Numbered from the stretch's first letter, positions 50,970 to 60,302 are shown. The stretch is 64,000 bases of DNA from Streptomyces roseolus (GCF_014649855.1 NZ_BMTV01000005.1:79248-143247), one strand, 5' to 3'. Notes: a model not told the origin generated them from the sequence alone. Made by a program: numbers and translations.

Positions 50970-51122
50970 GCCCGCCCGAGCCGACCTGCCCGAGCCCCGA
51001 CCCGCCCGAGCCCCCGCCCGCATCCCCGCGGCGCGGACCGCCCGCGCCGCTTCCGCACTCCTCCCCACGCCGTGGTGCGCCTTCCCCGCGCCGCACCCGG
51101 CCCCCGACCCCAGAGGGTGACC

Positions 51123-52373
51123 ATGAGCCACACGCCGGTCCTGCTCGTCGTCTACGACACCGGGAGCCTCGCCCCGACCCGCCTCGCCGAGGCCGCGCGG
51201 CAGAACGACTGCCGGCTCGTCTTCGTGACGGCCGACACCGACCACGCCCAGGAGATGATCCCGACCCTGGAGATGGTCGGCTCCGTGGTGAACACCGCGG
51301 GCCGCACCGAGTCCGACGTCCTGCGCGAACTGGCGCGGCTCGCTCCGGCCGGCATCCTCACCTTCAGCGAGTTCCGGATCGCCGCCACGGTACGGCTCGC
51401 CGAGGCGCTCGGCCTGCCCTACCACCGGCCCGCCGACCTCGCCGCCATCACCCACAAGGACCAGCAGCGACTGCGCTTCGCCGAGGCCGGCGTCGACACC
51501 GTCCGCTTCCGCACCGTGACCTCGCCCGACCAGGCCGACGAGGCCGTCGCCGCCGTGGGCCTGCCCGCCATCGTCAAACCCGTCATCGGCGCGTCCAGCC
51601 GCAACACCGTCGCCGTCACCACGGAGGAGGAGTGCCGGGCGGCCCTCGCCGCCATGTTCGACCGGTCCGCCGGCGGCCCCACCGAGACCGCCGTGATGCT
51701 GGAGGAACTCCTCGTCGGCCGCCCCGAGAAGGACCCCTGGGGCGACTACATCGCCGTCGACTGCGTCGCCCGCGGCGACGACGTCCGCCCCGTCTTCGTC
51801 ACCAGCAAGTTCGGCCTCGCCGAGCCCTTCCGCGAACGCGGCGGCTACGGCGGGTTCTCCGTGGTCCCCGAGCACGAGGAGCGCCGGATCCGCGAGCTCG
51901 CCTGCCGCGCCGTACGCGCCCTGAACGTCCACGGCGTCGCCGACGTCGAGATCAAGCTGACCCCCGCCGGCCCCCGGGTCATCGAGGTCAACGGCCGCCT
52001 CGGCGCCTGGGTGGACGACCTGGCCGTGCGCTCCGGCACCTCGGACCCCGCCGGGGTCGCCGTCCGGGCCGCGCTCGGCCTCCCGTACGACACCCCGGAC
52101 GTGAAGAAGGACGGGCCGATCGCCTTCCACTACCTGATCGTCCCGCCCAAGGGCGCCCGCCGGGTCCGCGCCATCCGCGACGTCGGCGCCCTGCGCCGCC
52201 TGCCCCGCGTGCGGCGGGTCTCCGTCCTCGCCGAGCCGGGCGCCGACGTCGACTGGCGGATCGGCGCGCGCGGCAACGTGGCCGCCGTCCTCGGCACCGC
52301 CGACAGCCACGAGGAACTGGCCGCGACCGTCGCCGCCATCGAGAACGCCGACTGGATCGACTATGACCACTGA
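51123..52373 (+). CDS. ATP-grasp ligase
   Basis: A 416-residue carboxylate-amine (or -thiol) ligase of the biotin carboxylase-like ATP-grasp fold. It has an N-terminal pre-ATP-grasp domain (1-105), the ATP-binding Lys in LPAIVKPVIGASSRN, a hinge Glu in VMLEELLVG, and the metal-binding VIEVNGRLGA. Related proteins in natural-product clusters join amino acids or acids without a thiotemplate. It may add a residue or build a dipeptide precursor here. It opens the second block, and its last 11 nt overlap the HAD gene. Confidence 0.88.
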   Translation: MSHTPVLLVVYDTGSLAPTRLAEAARQNDCRLVFVTADTDHAQEMIPTLEMVGSVVNTAGRTESDVLRELARLAPAGILTFSEFRIAATVRLAEALGLPYHRPADLAAITHKDQQRLRFAEAGVDTVRFRTVTSPDQADEAVAAVGLPAIVKPVIGASSRNTVAVTTEEECRAALAAMFDRSAGGPTETAVMLEELLVGRPEKDPWGDYIAVDCVARGDDVRPVFVTSKFGLAEPFRERGGYGGFSVVPEHEERRIRELACRAVRALNVHGVADVEIKLTPAGPRVIEVNGRLGAWVDDLAVRSGTSDPAGVAVRAALGLPYDTPDVKKDGPIAFHYLIVPPKGARRVRAIRDVGALRRLPRVRRVSVLAEPGADVDWRIGARGNVAAVLGTADSHEELAATVAAIENADWIDYDH

Positions 52374-53073
52374 CGCCCCGGCCGCCCCCCGCCCCCTCGT
52401 GATCTTCGACCTGGACGGCGTCCTCGTCGACACCCAGGACGCCGAGAACGGCGCCCTCGCCCACGTCGGCGAGCTCATGGGCCTCACCCTCGGCCGCGAG
52501 GAACGCGACGCCCTCTTCTCCGGCAAGAAGATGCAGGAGTGCCTCGACCTCATGGAGGAGCTGACCGGCACCGCCCCGCCGGCGAACGCCACGGCCCTCG
52601 CGCGGGCCCGGTGCGAGGAGCTCATCGGCGACCGGATGGACCCCGTCGACGGCGTCGTCCCCGCCCTGCGCGCCCTGTCCGGGACCGGCCTCACCCTGTG
52701 CGTGGCGTCCAACAGCCCCCGGGAGATCATCGAACGCCGGCTCGGCAAGGCCGGCATCCTGCACCCCTTCGGCGGCCGGCTCTTCTCCGCGTACGACGTG
52801 TCCGCCTGGAAGCCCGATCCCGGGCTCTTCCTCTGGGCGGCCGCCGAGTGCGGCACCGACCCCGCCGCCTGCCTCGTCGTCGAGGACAGCGCCGTCGGCG
52901 TCGACGCCGCCCTCGGCGCCGGCATGCCCGTCCTCCAGTACGCGCCCGACCCGGGGACCGGCCCCCACCGCCCCGGCGCCCGGGTCTTCCCCTCCCTGCA
53001 CGACCTGCCGGACCTGGTCCGGCACCACTACGCGTCCGCTCCCCACCCCGTACGCCCCGGAGGCAGGTCATGA
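52363..53073 (+). CDS. HAD-superfamily phosphatase
   Basis: A 236-residue HAD hydrolase of the beta-phosphoglucomutase/phosphoglycolate phosphatase type. Motif I is FDLDGVLVDT (nucleophile Asp), motif II VASNS, motif III Lys in AWKPDP, and motif IV EDSAVGVDAA. The helical cap (about residues 25-95) lies between motifs I and II. In this block it probably removes a phosphate from a pathway intermediate, perhaps one that protects or activates the product; the substrate is unknown. It is coupled to both neighbours by overlaps. Confidence 0.88.
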   Translation: MTTDAPAAPRPLVIFDLDGVLVDTQDAENGALAHVGELMGLTLGREERDALFSGKKMQECLDLMEELTGTAPPANATALARARCEELIGDRMDPVDGVVPALRALSGTGLTLCVASNSPREIIERRLGKAGILHPFGGRLFSAYDVSAWKPDPGLFLWAAAECGTDPAACLVVEDSAVGVDAALGAGMPVLQYAPDPGTGPHRPGARVFPSLHDLPDLVRHHYASAPHPVRPGGRS

Positions 53074-54206
53074 GCAACGGTCCCCGCAAGGTCATGGTCC
53101 TGGGCGCCGGGGACATCGGCCGCCGCGTCTTCCACGAACTGGCGCAGAGCGCCGCCCCCCGCCACGTCCGGCTCGCCGGCCGCGACGAGGAGGTCGTGCT
53201 CCGGGCCGCCAACCTCGCCCGCTTCTGCGCCCTGCAGCGCGGCTTCGCCCCCGCCGTCGACCACGCCGTCACCGACGTCACCGACACCGCGCGCACCGCC
53301 GGGACCATCGCGGCCTTCGACCCCGACGTCCTCTTCCTGGCCGTCAGCTACCAGTCCTGGTGGGTCATCTCCACCCTCCCCGACGAGAACTTCCGGCGCC
53401 TCTACGCGGCGAACTACGGCCCCTGGCTGCCCATGCACCTCGTCCCCGTGATGAAGGCCATGGAGGCCGTCCGCCTCTCCGGCACCCGGGCGGTCATCGC
53501 CAACGCCGCCTACCCGGACGCCGTGCACCCCGCGCTCTCCGCGATCGGCCTCTCCCCGGACATCGGCATCGGCAACGTCGCCAACAACGTCCCCGGCATC
53601 CAGGCCGCCGCCGCCGACCGGCTCGGCTGCGGCCCCGAGGAGATCGAGGTACGCCTCGTCGCCCACCACTACGTCTCCCACCGGCTGTCCCGGGCCGGCG
53701 ACAGCGGCCCCGCCGAGATGGGCCTCGCCGTCCTCCGCGACGGCCGCGATGTCACCGCCGAGCTCGACGTCCCCGGCCTGCTGCGCCGCCTCCCCGTCGA
53801 CTACCGCAGAACCGGCGGCCTCGGCGGCCACGCCATGACCGCGGCCTCCGCCCTCAGCGTCCTCGAACCCCTCGTCGACGGCCGCGACGCCCTCGTCCAC
53901 GCCCCCGGCCCCGACGGCCTGACCGGCGGCTACCCGGTCGCCCTGGAGGCCGGCACGATCCGGCTGCGGCTCCCCGGCGGCATGACCCCGGAGGAGGCCC
54001 ACGCCGTCAACGTCTCCGGCCAGGAGGCGGACGGCATCGCCGAGATCCGCCCCGACGGCACCACCGTCTTCGGGGACGCCGCCATGAAGATCCTCACCGA
54101 GGAACTCGGCTACGCCTGCGTCGAACTGCCCCTGCACGAGGCCGAGGACCGGGCCCGCGAGCTCGCCGGACGCTTCGCCGCCTACCGGGACCGGACCGCC
54201 CGATGA
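53070..54206 (+). CDS. Saccharopine/opine dehydrogenase-like Rossmann protein
   Basis: A 378-residue NAD(P)-binding protein. The N-terminal motif VMVLGAGDIGRRV is a typical dinucleotide fold, and residues about 80-160 (FDPDVLFLAVSYQS) continue a saccharopine-dehydrogenase-like domain. The C-terminal domain has conserved-looking HHYVSHRL and ends in an alpha/beta segment. It could oxidise or reduce a C-N or C-O bond of an amino acid-like precursor. I do not recognise a named family member. The start overlaps the HAD stop (ATGA). Confidence 0.75.
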   Translation: MSNGPRKVMVLGAGDIGRRVFHELAQSAAPRHVRLAGRDEEVVLRAANLARFCALQRGFAPAVDHAVTDVTDTARTAGTIAAFDPDVLFLAVSYQSWWVISTLPDENFRRLYAANYGPWLPMHLVPVMKAMEAVRLSGTRAVIANAAYPDAVHPALSAIGLSPDIGIGNVANNVPGIQAAAADRLGCGPEEIEVRLVAHHYVSHRLSRAGDSGPAEMGLAVLRDGRDVTAELDVPGLLRRLPVDYRRTGGLGGHAMTAASALSVLEPLVDGRDALVHAPGPDGLTGGYPVALEAGTIRLRLPGGMTPEEAHAVNVSGQEADGIAEIRPDGTTVFGDAAMKILTEELGYACVELPLHEAEDRARELAGRFAAYRDRTAR

Positions 54207-55318
54207 CGACCCTCGGCACCCGCCCCCACGACGCCCCCGGCGCCGTCGCCCTCCTTCCCGGCCCGGAGCCCCGCACCCTCCTGGACGCCCCGCACGGCAC
54301 CGCACCGCTCGACCCCGCGCTGCTGCTCCGGCTCCACCGGTGGCTCGTCCGCGGCCGCCGCTACAACCAGCAGGCCACCGCGCTCACCAAGCAGGGCCGG
54401 CTCGCCGTCTACCCCTCCACCACCGGCCAGGAGGCCTGCCAGATCGGCGCCGCCCTCGCCCTGGAGGACCGCGACTGGCTCTTCCCGACGTACCGCGACA
54501 CCCTCGCCGTCCTGGCCAGGGGAGTCGACCCCGTCGAGGTCCTCACCCTGCTGCGCGGCGACTGGCACAGCGGCTACGACCCGCTCGCGCACCGCACCGC
54601 CCCCCTGTGCACCCCGCTCGCCACCCAACTGCCGCACGCCGTCGGCCTCGCCCGCGCGGCCCGTCTCAAGGGCGACGACGTGGTCACGCTCGCCATGGTC
54701 GGCGACGGTGCCACCAGCGAGGGCGACTTCCACGAGGCGCTGAACTTCGCCGCCGTGTGGAAGGCGCCGGTGGTCTTCCTCGTGCAGAACAACGGGTACG
54801 CGATCTCCGTGCCCCTCGCCAAGCAGACCGCCGCCCCCTCGCTCGCCCACAAGGCCGTCGGCTACGGCATGCCGGGCCTCCTCGTCGACGGGAACGACGT
54901 GGCCGCCGTCCACCAGACCGTCCGGGAGGCCGCCGACCGGGCCCGCGCCGGACACGGCCCCACCCTCGTGGAGGCCCTCACCTACCGGATCGACGCCCAC
55001 ACCAACGCCGACGACGCCACCCGCTACCGGGACGACGGCGAGGTGGCCGCCTGGCGGCGGCGCGACCCGCTCGCCCGGATGGAACGGCACCTGCGGGAAC
55101 GCGGCCTGCTCGACGACGCGGAGGCCGAGCGGGCCGCCGCGGAGGCCGAGGCCATGGCCGCCGCCCTCCGCGCCGCCCTCGCCGTCGACCCGCGGCCCGA
55201 CCCGACGGACCTCTTCGACCACGTCTACCGGCGGCCCACCGCCCAACTCCGCGCACAACGCGCCCTCCTGGAGCGGGAAAGCGCCGCCGGGCCGGACACG
55301 GGGGAGACGAACCGATGA
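54203..55318 (+). CDS. 2-oxoacid dehydrogenase E1 component, alpha subunit
   Basis: A 371-residue thiamine-diphosphate enzyme subunit of the pyruvate/branched-chain 2-oxoacid dehydrogenase family. The TPP-binding GDGATSEGDFHEALN...NN motif is complete, and the E1-alpha His loop region (YRIDAHTNADD with the phospholoop-like segment) is present. With E1-beta it decarboxylates a 2-oxoacid and passes the acyl group to E2 lipoyl. In this block it probably makes a dedicated acyl-CoA or acyl unit. Coupled by ATGA overlap to the gene before it. Confidence 0.92.
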   Translation: MTTLGTRPHDAPGAVALLPGPEPRTLLDAPHGTAPLDPALLLRLHRWLVRGRRYNQQATALTKQGRLAVYPSTTGQEACQIGAALALEDRDWLFPTYRDTLAVLARGVDPVEVLTLLRGDWHSGYDPLAHRTAPLCTPLATQLPHAVGLARAARLKGDDVVTLAMVGDGATSEGDFHEALNFAAVWKAPVVFLVQNNGYAISVPLAKQTAAPSLAHKAVGYGMPGLLVDGNDVAAVHQTVREAADRARAGHGPTLVEALTYRIDAHTNADDATRYRDDGEVAAWRRRDPLARMERHLRERGLLDDAEAERAAAEAEAMAAALRAALAVDPRPDPTDLFDHVYRRPTAQLRAQRALLERESAAGPDTGETNR

Positions 55319-56343
55319 GCCCGGCGAGCACCGCCACCACCGGGGCGCGGGAGACGACCCTCGCCAAGGCCCTCAACCTGGCCCTCCACGACGCCCTGGC
55401 CGCCGACGACCGGGTCCACCTCCTGGGCGAGGACATCGGCACCCTCGGCGGCGTCTTCCGCGTCACCGACGGCCTCGCCGCCGCCTTCGGCGACGACCGC
55501 GTCACCGACACCCCGCTCGCCGAGGCCGGCATCCTCGGCACCGCCGTCGGCATGGCCATGTACGGCCTCCGCCCCGTGGTCGAGATGCAGTTCGACGCCT
55601 TCGCCTACCCCGCCTTCGAGCAACTCGCCGGCCACGTCGCCAAGATGCGCAACCGCACCCGCGGCGCCCTGCCCATGCCGCTCACGGTCCGCGTCCCGTA
55701 CGGTGGCGGCATCGGCGGCGTCGAGCACCACAGCGACGCCTCCGAGGCCTACTACGCCCACACCCCCGGCCTCCACGTCGTCACCCCCGCGACCCCCGCC
55801 GACGCATACGGCCTGCTGCGCGCCGCGATCGCCTCCGACGACCCCGTCGTGTTCCTCGAACCCAAGCGCCTCTACTGGGCCAAGGACCTCCTGGACCCGG
55901 CCCGGCCCGTCCCCCCGATCGGCACGGCCGCCGTCCGCCGGCCCGGCACCTCCGCCACCCTCGTCACCTACGGCCCGTCCGTGCCCGTCTGCCTGGCCGC
56001 CGCCGAGGCCGCCCGCGCCGAGGGCTGGGACCTCGAAGTGGTCGACCTGCGGTCCCTCGTGCCCTTCGACGACGAGACGGTCTGCGCCTCCGTCCGCCGC
56101 ACGGGCCGCGCCGTCGTCGTCCACGAGGCGCAGGGCTTCGCCGGCTTCGGCGCCGAGGTCGCGGCGCGCGTCACCGAGCGCTGCTTCCACCACCTCCACG
56201 CCCCGGTGCTGCGGGTCACCGGACTCGACATCCCTTATCCGCCGCCCCTGCTGGAGCAGCACCACCTCCCGGACCCCGACCGGATCCTGGACGCCGTGGC
56301 CCGCCTCCAGTGGGACACCGACCCGGCCGGGGAGGCCCTGTGA
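55315..56343 (+). CDS. 2-oxoacid dehydrogenase E1 component, beta subunit
   Basis: A 342-residue transketolase-like beta subunit. Conserved features are LLGEDIGTLGGVFRVT (TPP-activating Glu), DTPLAEAGILGTAVG, EMQFDAFAYPAFEQL and VEHHSDASEAYYAHTPG. It forms the alpha2beta2 E1 with the preceding subunit (ATGA overlap). Substrate choice between pyruvate and branched-chain oxoacids cannot be read from sequence alone. Confidence 0.93.
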   Translation: MSPASTATTGARETTLAKALNLALHDALAADDRVHLLGEDIGTLGGVFRVTDGLAAAFGDDRVTDTPLAEAGILGTAVGMAMYGLRPVVEMQFDAFAYPAFEQLAGHVAKMRNRTRGALPMPLTVRVPYGGGIGGVEHHSDASEAYYAHTPGLHVVTPATPADAYGLLRAAIASDDPVVFLEPKRLYWAKDLLDPARPVPPIGTAAVRRPGTSATLVTYGPSVPVCLAAAEAARAEGWDLEVVDLRSLVPFDDETVCASVRRTGRAVVVHEAQGFAGFGAEVAARVTERCFHHLHAPVLRVTGLDIPYPPPLLEQHHLPDPDRILDAVARLQWDTDPAGEAL

Positions 56344-57728
56344 ACACGCCCGGAACCGTCCTGGACTTCGCCCTCCCGGACCTCGGCGAGGGCCTCACGG
56401 AGGCGGAGGTCGTCCGCTGGTTCGTCGCCGTCGGCGACGAAGTCGGCGTCGACCAGCCGGTGGTCGAGGTCGAGACCGCCAAGGCGGTCGTCGAGGTGCC
56501 CTGCCCGTACGCCGGCGTCGTCACCCGCCTGTGCGGCGAGCCGGGCACCACCCTCCGGGTCGGCACCCCGCTGCTGTCCGTCGCCGCCACCGGCGCTCCC
56601 CCCGAAGCGACTCCGGCTGGCGCCGCTCCCGCCACCGGCACGTCCGCCGACGCGGCCCCGGCCACCACCGCTCCCGCCGACCCGGCTCCGGCCGGGGCCG
56701 AGACCGCCGACCCGGCTCCCGCTCCCGCTCCGGTCACGGCCGCGGGCGGAGCGGCGGACCCGGGGGACGACGGCTCCGGCCACGTCCTCGTCGGCTACGG
56801 CACCCCTCCGTCGCCCCGCCGGCGCGGAAGGACGGCCGGCGACGACCGGCGGCCGGAACAGGTCCGCGTGGTCTCCCCGGTCGTCCGCCGCCTGGCCCGC
56901 GAACGCGCCGTCGACCTGCGCACGCTGCGCGGCACCGGCCCGGACGGCCTCATCCTGCGCGCGGACGTCGAACGCGCCGCCCCCGCCCCCGCCGACGAGC
57001 CGGAAGCCGTCCGGATCCCGCTGCGCGGCCTGCGCGGGACGGTCGCCGACACCCTGACCCGCGCCCACCGGGAGATCCCCGCCGCCACCGCCTGGGTCGA
57101 CGTCGACGCCACCCGGCTCCTGGAGGCCCGCCGCAGGCTCGCCGCCACGGCCACCGGGGGAGCGGCGGCCGCGGAAGGCCCCGGGGCGTCCCCCCGCGTC
57201 TCCCTCTTCGGGCTGCTCGCCCGCGTCTGCACCGCCACCCTGGCGGAGTTCCCCGCGCTCAACTCCCGCGTGGACACCGAGCGGCGGGAGATCGTCCGGC
57301 TCTCCGCCGTGCACCTCGGCTTCGCCGCCCACACCGACCGCGGGCTCGTGGTCCCCGTGATCCGCGACGCCCACCGCCGCACCCTGCCGGAGCTCGCCGC
57401 CGAGACCGAGCGGCTCACCACCGCGGCCCGGGAGGGCCGGCTCACCCCCGCCGAGCTCTCCGGCTCCACCTTCACCCTCAACAACTTCGGGGCCCTCGGT
57501 GTGGACGGCTCCACCCCGCTGCTCCACCACCCCCAGGCCGGCATGCTCGGCATCGGCCGGATCGTCCCCCGGGTCTGGGCCGTCGACGGACGGCCCGAGA
57601 TCCGCGACATAGGGCAGTTCTCCGTCACCTTCGACCACCGGGTCTGCGACGGCGGCACGGCCGCCGGCTTCCTGCGGCGCGTCGCCGACCTCGTCGAGGA
57701 ACCCCTGTCCCTGCTCCGCCTGCTGTGA
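56340..57728 (+). CDS. 2-oxoacid dehydrogenase E2 (dihydrolipoyl acyltransferase)
   Basis: A 462-residue acyltransferase. The lipoyl domain (about 8-85) has the modified Lys in VETAKAVVEV. A long Ala/Pro-rich linker follows (85-150), then the E1/E3-binding domain (VSPVVRRLARERAVDLRTL) and the catalytic domain with the CAT-like DHRVCDGGTA (His, Asp). It transfers the acyl group from lipoyl to CoA. No E3 gene lies in the cluster, so E3 must be shared with primary metabolism. Starts at GTG 56340, overlapping E1-beta. Confidence 0.93.
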   Translation: MNTPGTVLDFALPDLGEGLTEAEVVRWFVAVGDEVGVDQPVVEVETAKAVVEVPCPYAGVVTRLCGEPGTTLRVGTPLLSVAATGAPPEATPAGAAPATGTSADAAPATTAPADPAPAGAETADPAPAPAPVTAAGGAADPGDDGSGHVLVGYGTPPSPRRRGRTAGDDRRPEQVRVVSPVVRRLARERAVDLRTLRGTGPDGLILRADVERAAPAPADEPEAVRIPLRGLRGTVADTLTRAHREIPAATAWVDVDATRLLEARRRLAATATGGAAAAEGPGASPRVSLFGLLARVCTATLAEFPALNSRVDTERREIVRLSAVHLGFAAHTDRGLVVPVIRDAHRRTLPELAAETERLTTAAREGRLTPAELSGSTFTLNNFGALGVDGSTPLLHHPQAGMLGIGRIVPRVWAVDGRPEIRDIGQFSVTFDHRVCDGGTAAGFLRRVADLVEEPLSLLRLL

Positions 57729-57753
57729 ACCGAACGAAGGAGAACGACCACCG

Positions 57754-58743
57754 ATGAGGCTGCTTCTGCTCGGCGGAACCGACTTCGCGGGCCGCGCCCT
57801 CGCCGAGACCGCGCGGGACCGCGGCTGGGACGTGACCGTCTTCCACCGCGGCGAGACCCCCCCGCCGCCCGGCGTGCGCGCCCTCCACGGCGACCGCACC
57901 GAGCCCGGCGGCCTGGCCGCCCTCGCCACCGGCACCTGGGACGCCGCCGTCGACACCTGGTCGGGCGCCCCGCGCGTGGTCCGCGACGCCGCCCGGCTGC
58001 TCGCGGGCCGGGTCGGCCGCTCCGTCTTCGTCTCCAGCCGCTCCGTGTACGCCTGGCCCGCCGCGCCCGGTCTCGCCGAGGACGGGCCGCTCGCCGACGG
58101 CGACCCGGACGCCGGGGCCACCGACTTCGCCGCCGACAAACGCGGCGGCGAACTGGCCGTGCTCCGGGAGTACGGCGAGGACCGCACCCTCCTCGCCCGG
58201 CCCGGCCTGATCCTCGGCCCGCGGGAGAACTCCGGCCGCCTCCCCTGGTGGCTGCGCCGCGTCGCCCGCGGCGGCCGGGTCCTCGCCCCGGGGCCGTACG
58301 ACACCCCGCTCCAGTACGTCGACGCGCGCGACCTGGCCGCGTGGATCGCCGACGCCCTCACGGCGGGCCTGCACGGCGCGTACAACACCGTCGGCCCGGC
58401 GGGCGGCGCCACGATGGGCGAACTCCTCGACACCTGCCTCCGCGTCACCGGATCGGACGCCGAACTCCGCTGGACCGACCCGGCCGTCCTCGACGCCGCC
58501 GGCGTCTCCGGCTGGACGGACCTGCCCCTCTGGGCCCCGCCCGGCAGCGAGCTGCACGGCGCCGTCCACGGCGGCGACGCCACCAAGGCCCTCGCGACCG
58601 GCCTGCGCCGCCGCCCCCTCCTCGACACGGTCGCCGACACCTGGGCCCACCTCGCCTCCCTCCCCCCGGACGCCGAACCGCCGCTCGCCGAGGGCCTCGC
58701 CCCCGAGCTGGAGGCCAAGGCCCTCGCCCTGCGCGACGCCTGA
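57754..58743 (+). CDS. NAD-dependent epimerase/dehydratase-like protein (altered YxxxK)
   Basis: A 329-residue extended SDR. The dinucleotide motif LLGGTDFAGRALAE is at the N-terminus and the SSRSVYAW strand is conserved. The expected catalytic Tyr of YxxxK reads FAADK, so Tyr is Phe. Activity may be reduced, or a neighbouring residue may act. It is the last gene of the cluster (AAGGAG before the ATG at 57754) and ends in a bidirectional hairpin. Function within the pathway is unknown. Confidence 0.85.
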   Translation: MRLLLLGGTDFAGRALAETARDRGWDVTVFHRGETPPPPGVRALHGDRTEPGGLAALATGTWDAAVDTWSGAPRVVRDAARLLAGRVGRSVFVSSRSVYAWPAAPGLAEDGPLADGDPDAGATDFAADKRGGELAVLREYGEDRTLLARPGLILGPRENSGRLPWWLRRVARGGRVLAPGPYDTPLQYVDARDLAAWIADALTAGLHGAYNTVGPAGGATMGELLDTCLRVTGSDAELRWTDPAVLDAAGVSGWTDLPLWAPPGSELHGAVHGGDATKALATGLRRRPLLDTVADTWAHLASLPPDAEPPLAEGLAPELEAKALALRDA

Positions 58744-58780
58744 GCCCGGACCGGCCCCCGCCGGCAGCCGAGGACCGGGC
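58744..58780. terminator. Double hairpin at the right edge of the cluster
   Basis: An inner stem (CCGGC/GCCGG, loop CCCC, 58751-58764) lies inside an outer stem (GCCCGG 58744-58749 with CCGGGC 58775-58780). It separates the last cluster gene from a convergent aminotransferase gene and can serve both. Confidence 0.55.
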
Positions 58781-58789
58781 GGACACCGC

Positions 58790-59986
58790 CTAGGCGAGCA
58801 GCTCGCGCACCGCCTCGCCCAGGCGCCGCGCCCCCTCGCCGATCTCCTCCGGCGGATGCGTCACGAACGACAGCCGCAGCGCCGCCGGATCGGGTTCGCC
58901 CGCGTAGAACGGCGCGCCCGGCACGTACGCCACGTCGTGCTTCACCGCGCACCGCAGCAGCTCCATCGCGTCGAGCCCGTCCGGGAGGCGGACCCAGACG
59001 AACATGCCGCCCTCCGGCCGGTTCCAGACGCTGCCGGCGGGCAGCGCGTCGGGCAGGCCCGCGAGGAGGGCGTCCCGCCGCTCCCGGTAGGCGCGCCGGA
59101 TCACCTCCACATGGGCGTCGAGGTCGCGGTCCCGCAGGTACCGGGCCGCCGCGGCCTGGTCGACGGTCGAGGAGTGCAGGTCGGTCGACTGCTTGACGAC
59201 CACGCAGATCCGGCGCAGGGCGGCGGGCGCCCGGAGGAAGCCGAGCCGCAGACCGGGCGCCATGATCTTGGAGTACGAGCCGAGCAGCACGGTCCGGTCC
59301 GCCGCGGGCGGCTCCGAGGAGATCCACGGCACCGGCTCGCCGTCGTACCGCAGCTCCCCGTACGGGTCGTCCTCGACGATCCAGAAGCCGTGCCGCCCGG
59401 CTGCCTCCGCGACGGCCCGCCGCCGCCCCGGGGGCAGGGTGCGACCCGTGGGGTTCTGGAACGTCGGCACCAGGTACAGCAGCTTCGGCCGCTCGCGGCG
59501 GACGATCTCCTCCAGCGCCACCGGGTCGAGCCCGTCGTCGTCGGTGGGCACCGGCACGACCCGCGCGCCCGCGAACGCGAAGGTCTGCAGGGCGGCGAGA
59601 TAGCCGGGGTCCTCGACCAGGACCACGTCCCCCGGCTCCAGCAGGGCGGTGGATATCAGGGTGAGCGCCTGCTGCGACCCCGTGGTGATCAGCAGCTCGC
59701 CGGGATCCGTCGGCAGCCCCCGCCCGGTCAGCCGCCGGGCGGTCGCCTCGCGCAGCGCGGGGTCGCCCTCGGTGAGCGAGTACTGGAGCGCCTGCTGCGG
59801 CGCCTCGGCGAGCACGTCCGCGAAGGCCTGCCGCAGGCCCTCGCCGTCGAAGAGTTCGGGAGCCGGCAGACCGCCCGCGAACGAGATCACCTCGGGGCGC
59901 GCGGTGAGCGCCAGGATGTCGCGGACGGGGGACGAGTCGACCGAGCTCGCCCGGGCGGCGGTCGGAGGCAGTTCGGCACGGTTCAT
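58790..59986 (-). CDS. PLP-dependent aminotransferase, class I/II
   Basis: A 398-residue fold-type I aminotransferase of the LysN/ARO8 (2-aminoadipate, aromatic or branched-chain) kind. Conserved parts include SFAGGLPAPELF, TGSQQALTL, YLVPTFQNPTG, EDDPYGELRY, the Schiff-base Lys in GSYSKIMAPG, and the substrate-carboxylate Arg in ALRLSF. There is no GntR helix-turn-helix, so it is not a MocR regulator. It converges on the cluster end and could supply an amino acid precursor, but orientation and a shared terminator suggest it is outside. Leaderless start at 59986. Confidence 0.9.
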   Translation of the reverse strand: MNRAELPPTAARASSVDSSPVRDILALTARPEVISFAGGLPAPELFDGEGLRQAFADVLAEAPQQALQYSLTEGDPALREATARRLTGRGLPTDPGELLITTGSQQALTLISTALLEPGDVVLVEDPGYLAALQTFAFAGARVVPVPTDDDGLDPVALEEIVRRERPKLLYLVPTFQNPTGRTLPPGRRRAVAEAAGRHGFWIVEDDPYGELRYDGEPVPWISSEPPAADRTVLLGSYSKIMAPGLRLGFLRAPAALRRICVVVKQSTDLHSSTVDQAAAARYLRDRDLDAHVEVIRRAYRERRDALLAGLPDALPAGSVWNRPEGGMFVWVRLPDGLDAMELLRCAVKHDVAYVPGAPFYAGEPDPAALRLSFVTHPPEEIGEGARRLGEAVRELLA

Positions 59987-60302
59987 GTCCCGAACTGTAC
60001 GAAACCCGCGATCGCCCCCGCAGTCGAACGGACCCTCGGCGGAGGCGAGTTGCGGCGGCGGGACGGTGCCGCGGCCACCGGGGGCGGAGCCGGCGGAACG
60101 GCACGTCCCCGGTGCCGCCCCGCACCGCCTCCGGCGGCGGGTCCGGCGCCACGGCGACGGCCCGGACCGGCCGTGGCCGTGTCGGCACGCATATTCGCAT
60201 ACGGGGCGAAAGGGTGGGTACCGGCCAACCGTGGGCCCGGTACACCGGCCCAGGGCGGGGGCCGCCCCGGCGGCCCCGAGACGGAACGACCGAGGAGGCA
60301 CC
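59987..60302. other. 316-bp divergent intergenic region
   Basis: It contains the aminotransferase promoter on the left and, before the small plus-strand gene, an imperfect inverted repeat (GTACCGGCC at 60218-60226, and GGCCCGGTAC at 60234-60243). GAGGAGG before 60303 is the ribosome binding site of the small gene. Nothing else is evident. Confidence 0.5.
59994..59999 (-). promoter_or_regulatory. -10 hexamer TACAGT of the aminotransferase gene
   Basis: Read on the minus strand, TACAGT is followed by 7 nt and the ATG at 59986. No ribosome binding site is seen. Confidence 0.5.

Noticed and set aside
54203..57728. E1/E2 genes as the housekeeping pyruvate or branched-chain complex
   Set aside because: Not excluded, but co-translation with the ATP-grasp/HAD/dehydrogenase genes and the absence of E3 favour a pathway role.
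58790..59986. Aminotransferase as a MocR/GntR-type regulator or a cluster gene
   Set aside because: There is no N-terminal helix-turn-helix. It is convergent and separated from the cluster by a bidirectional terminator.
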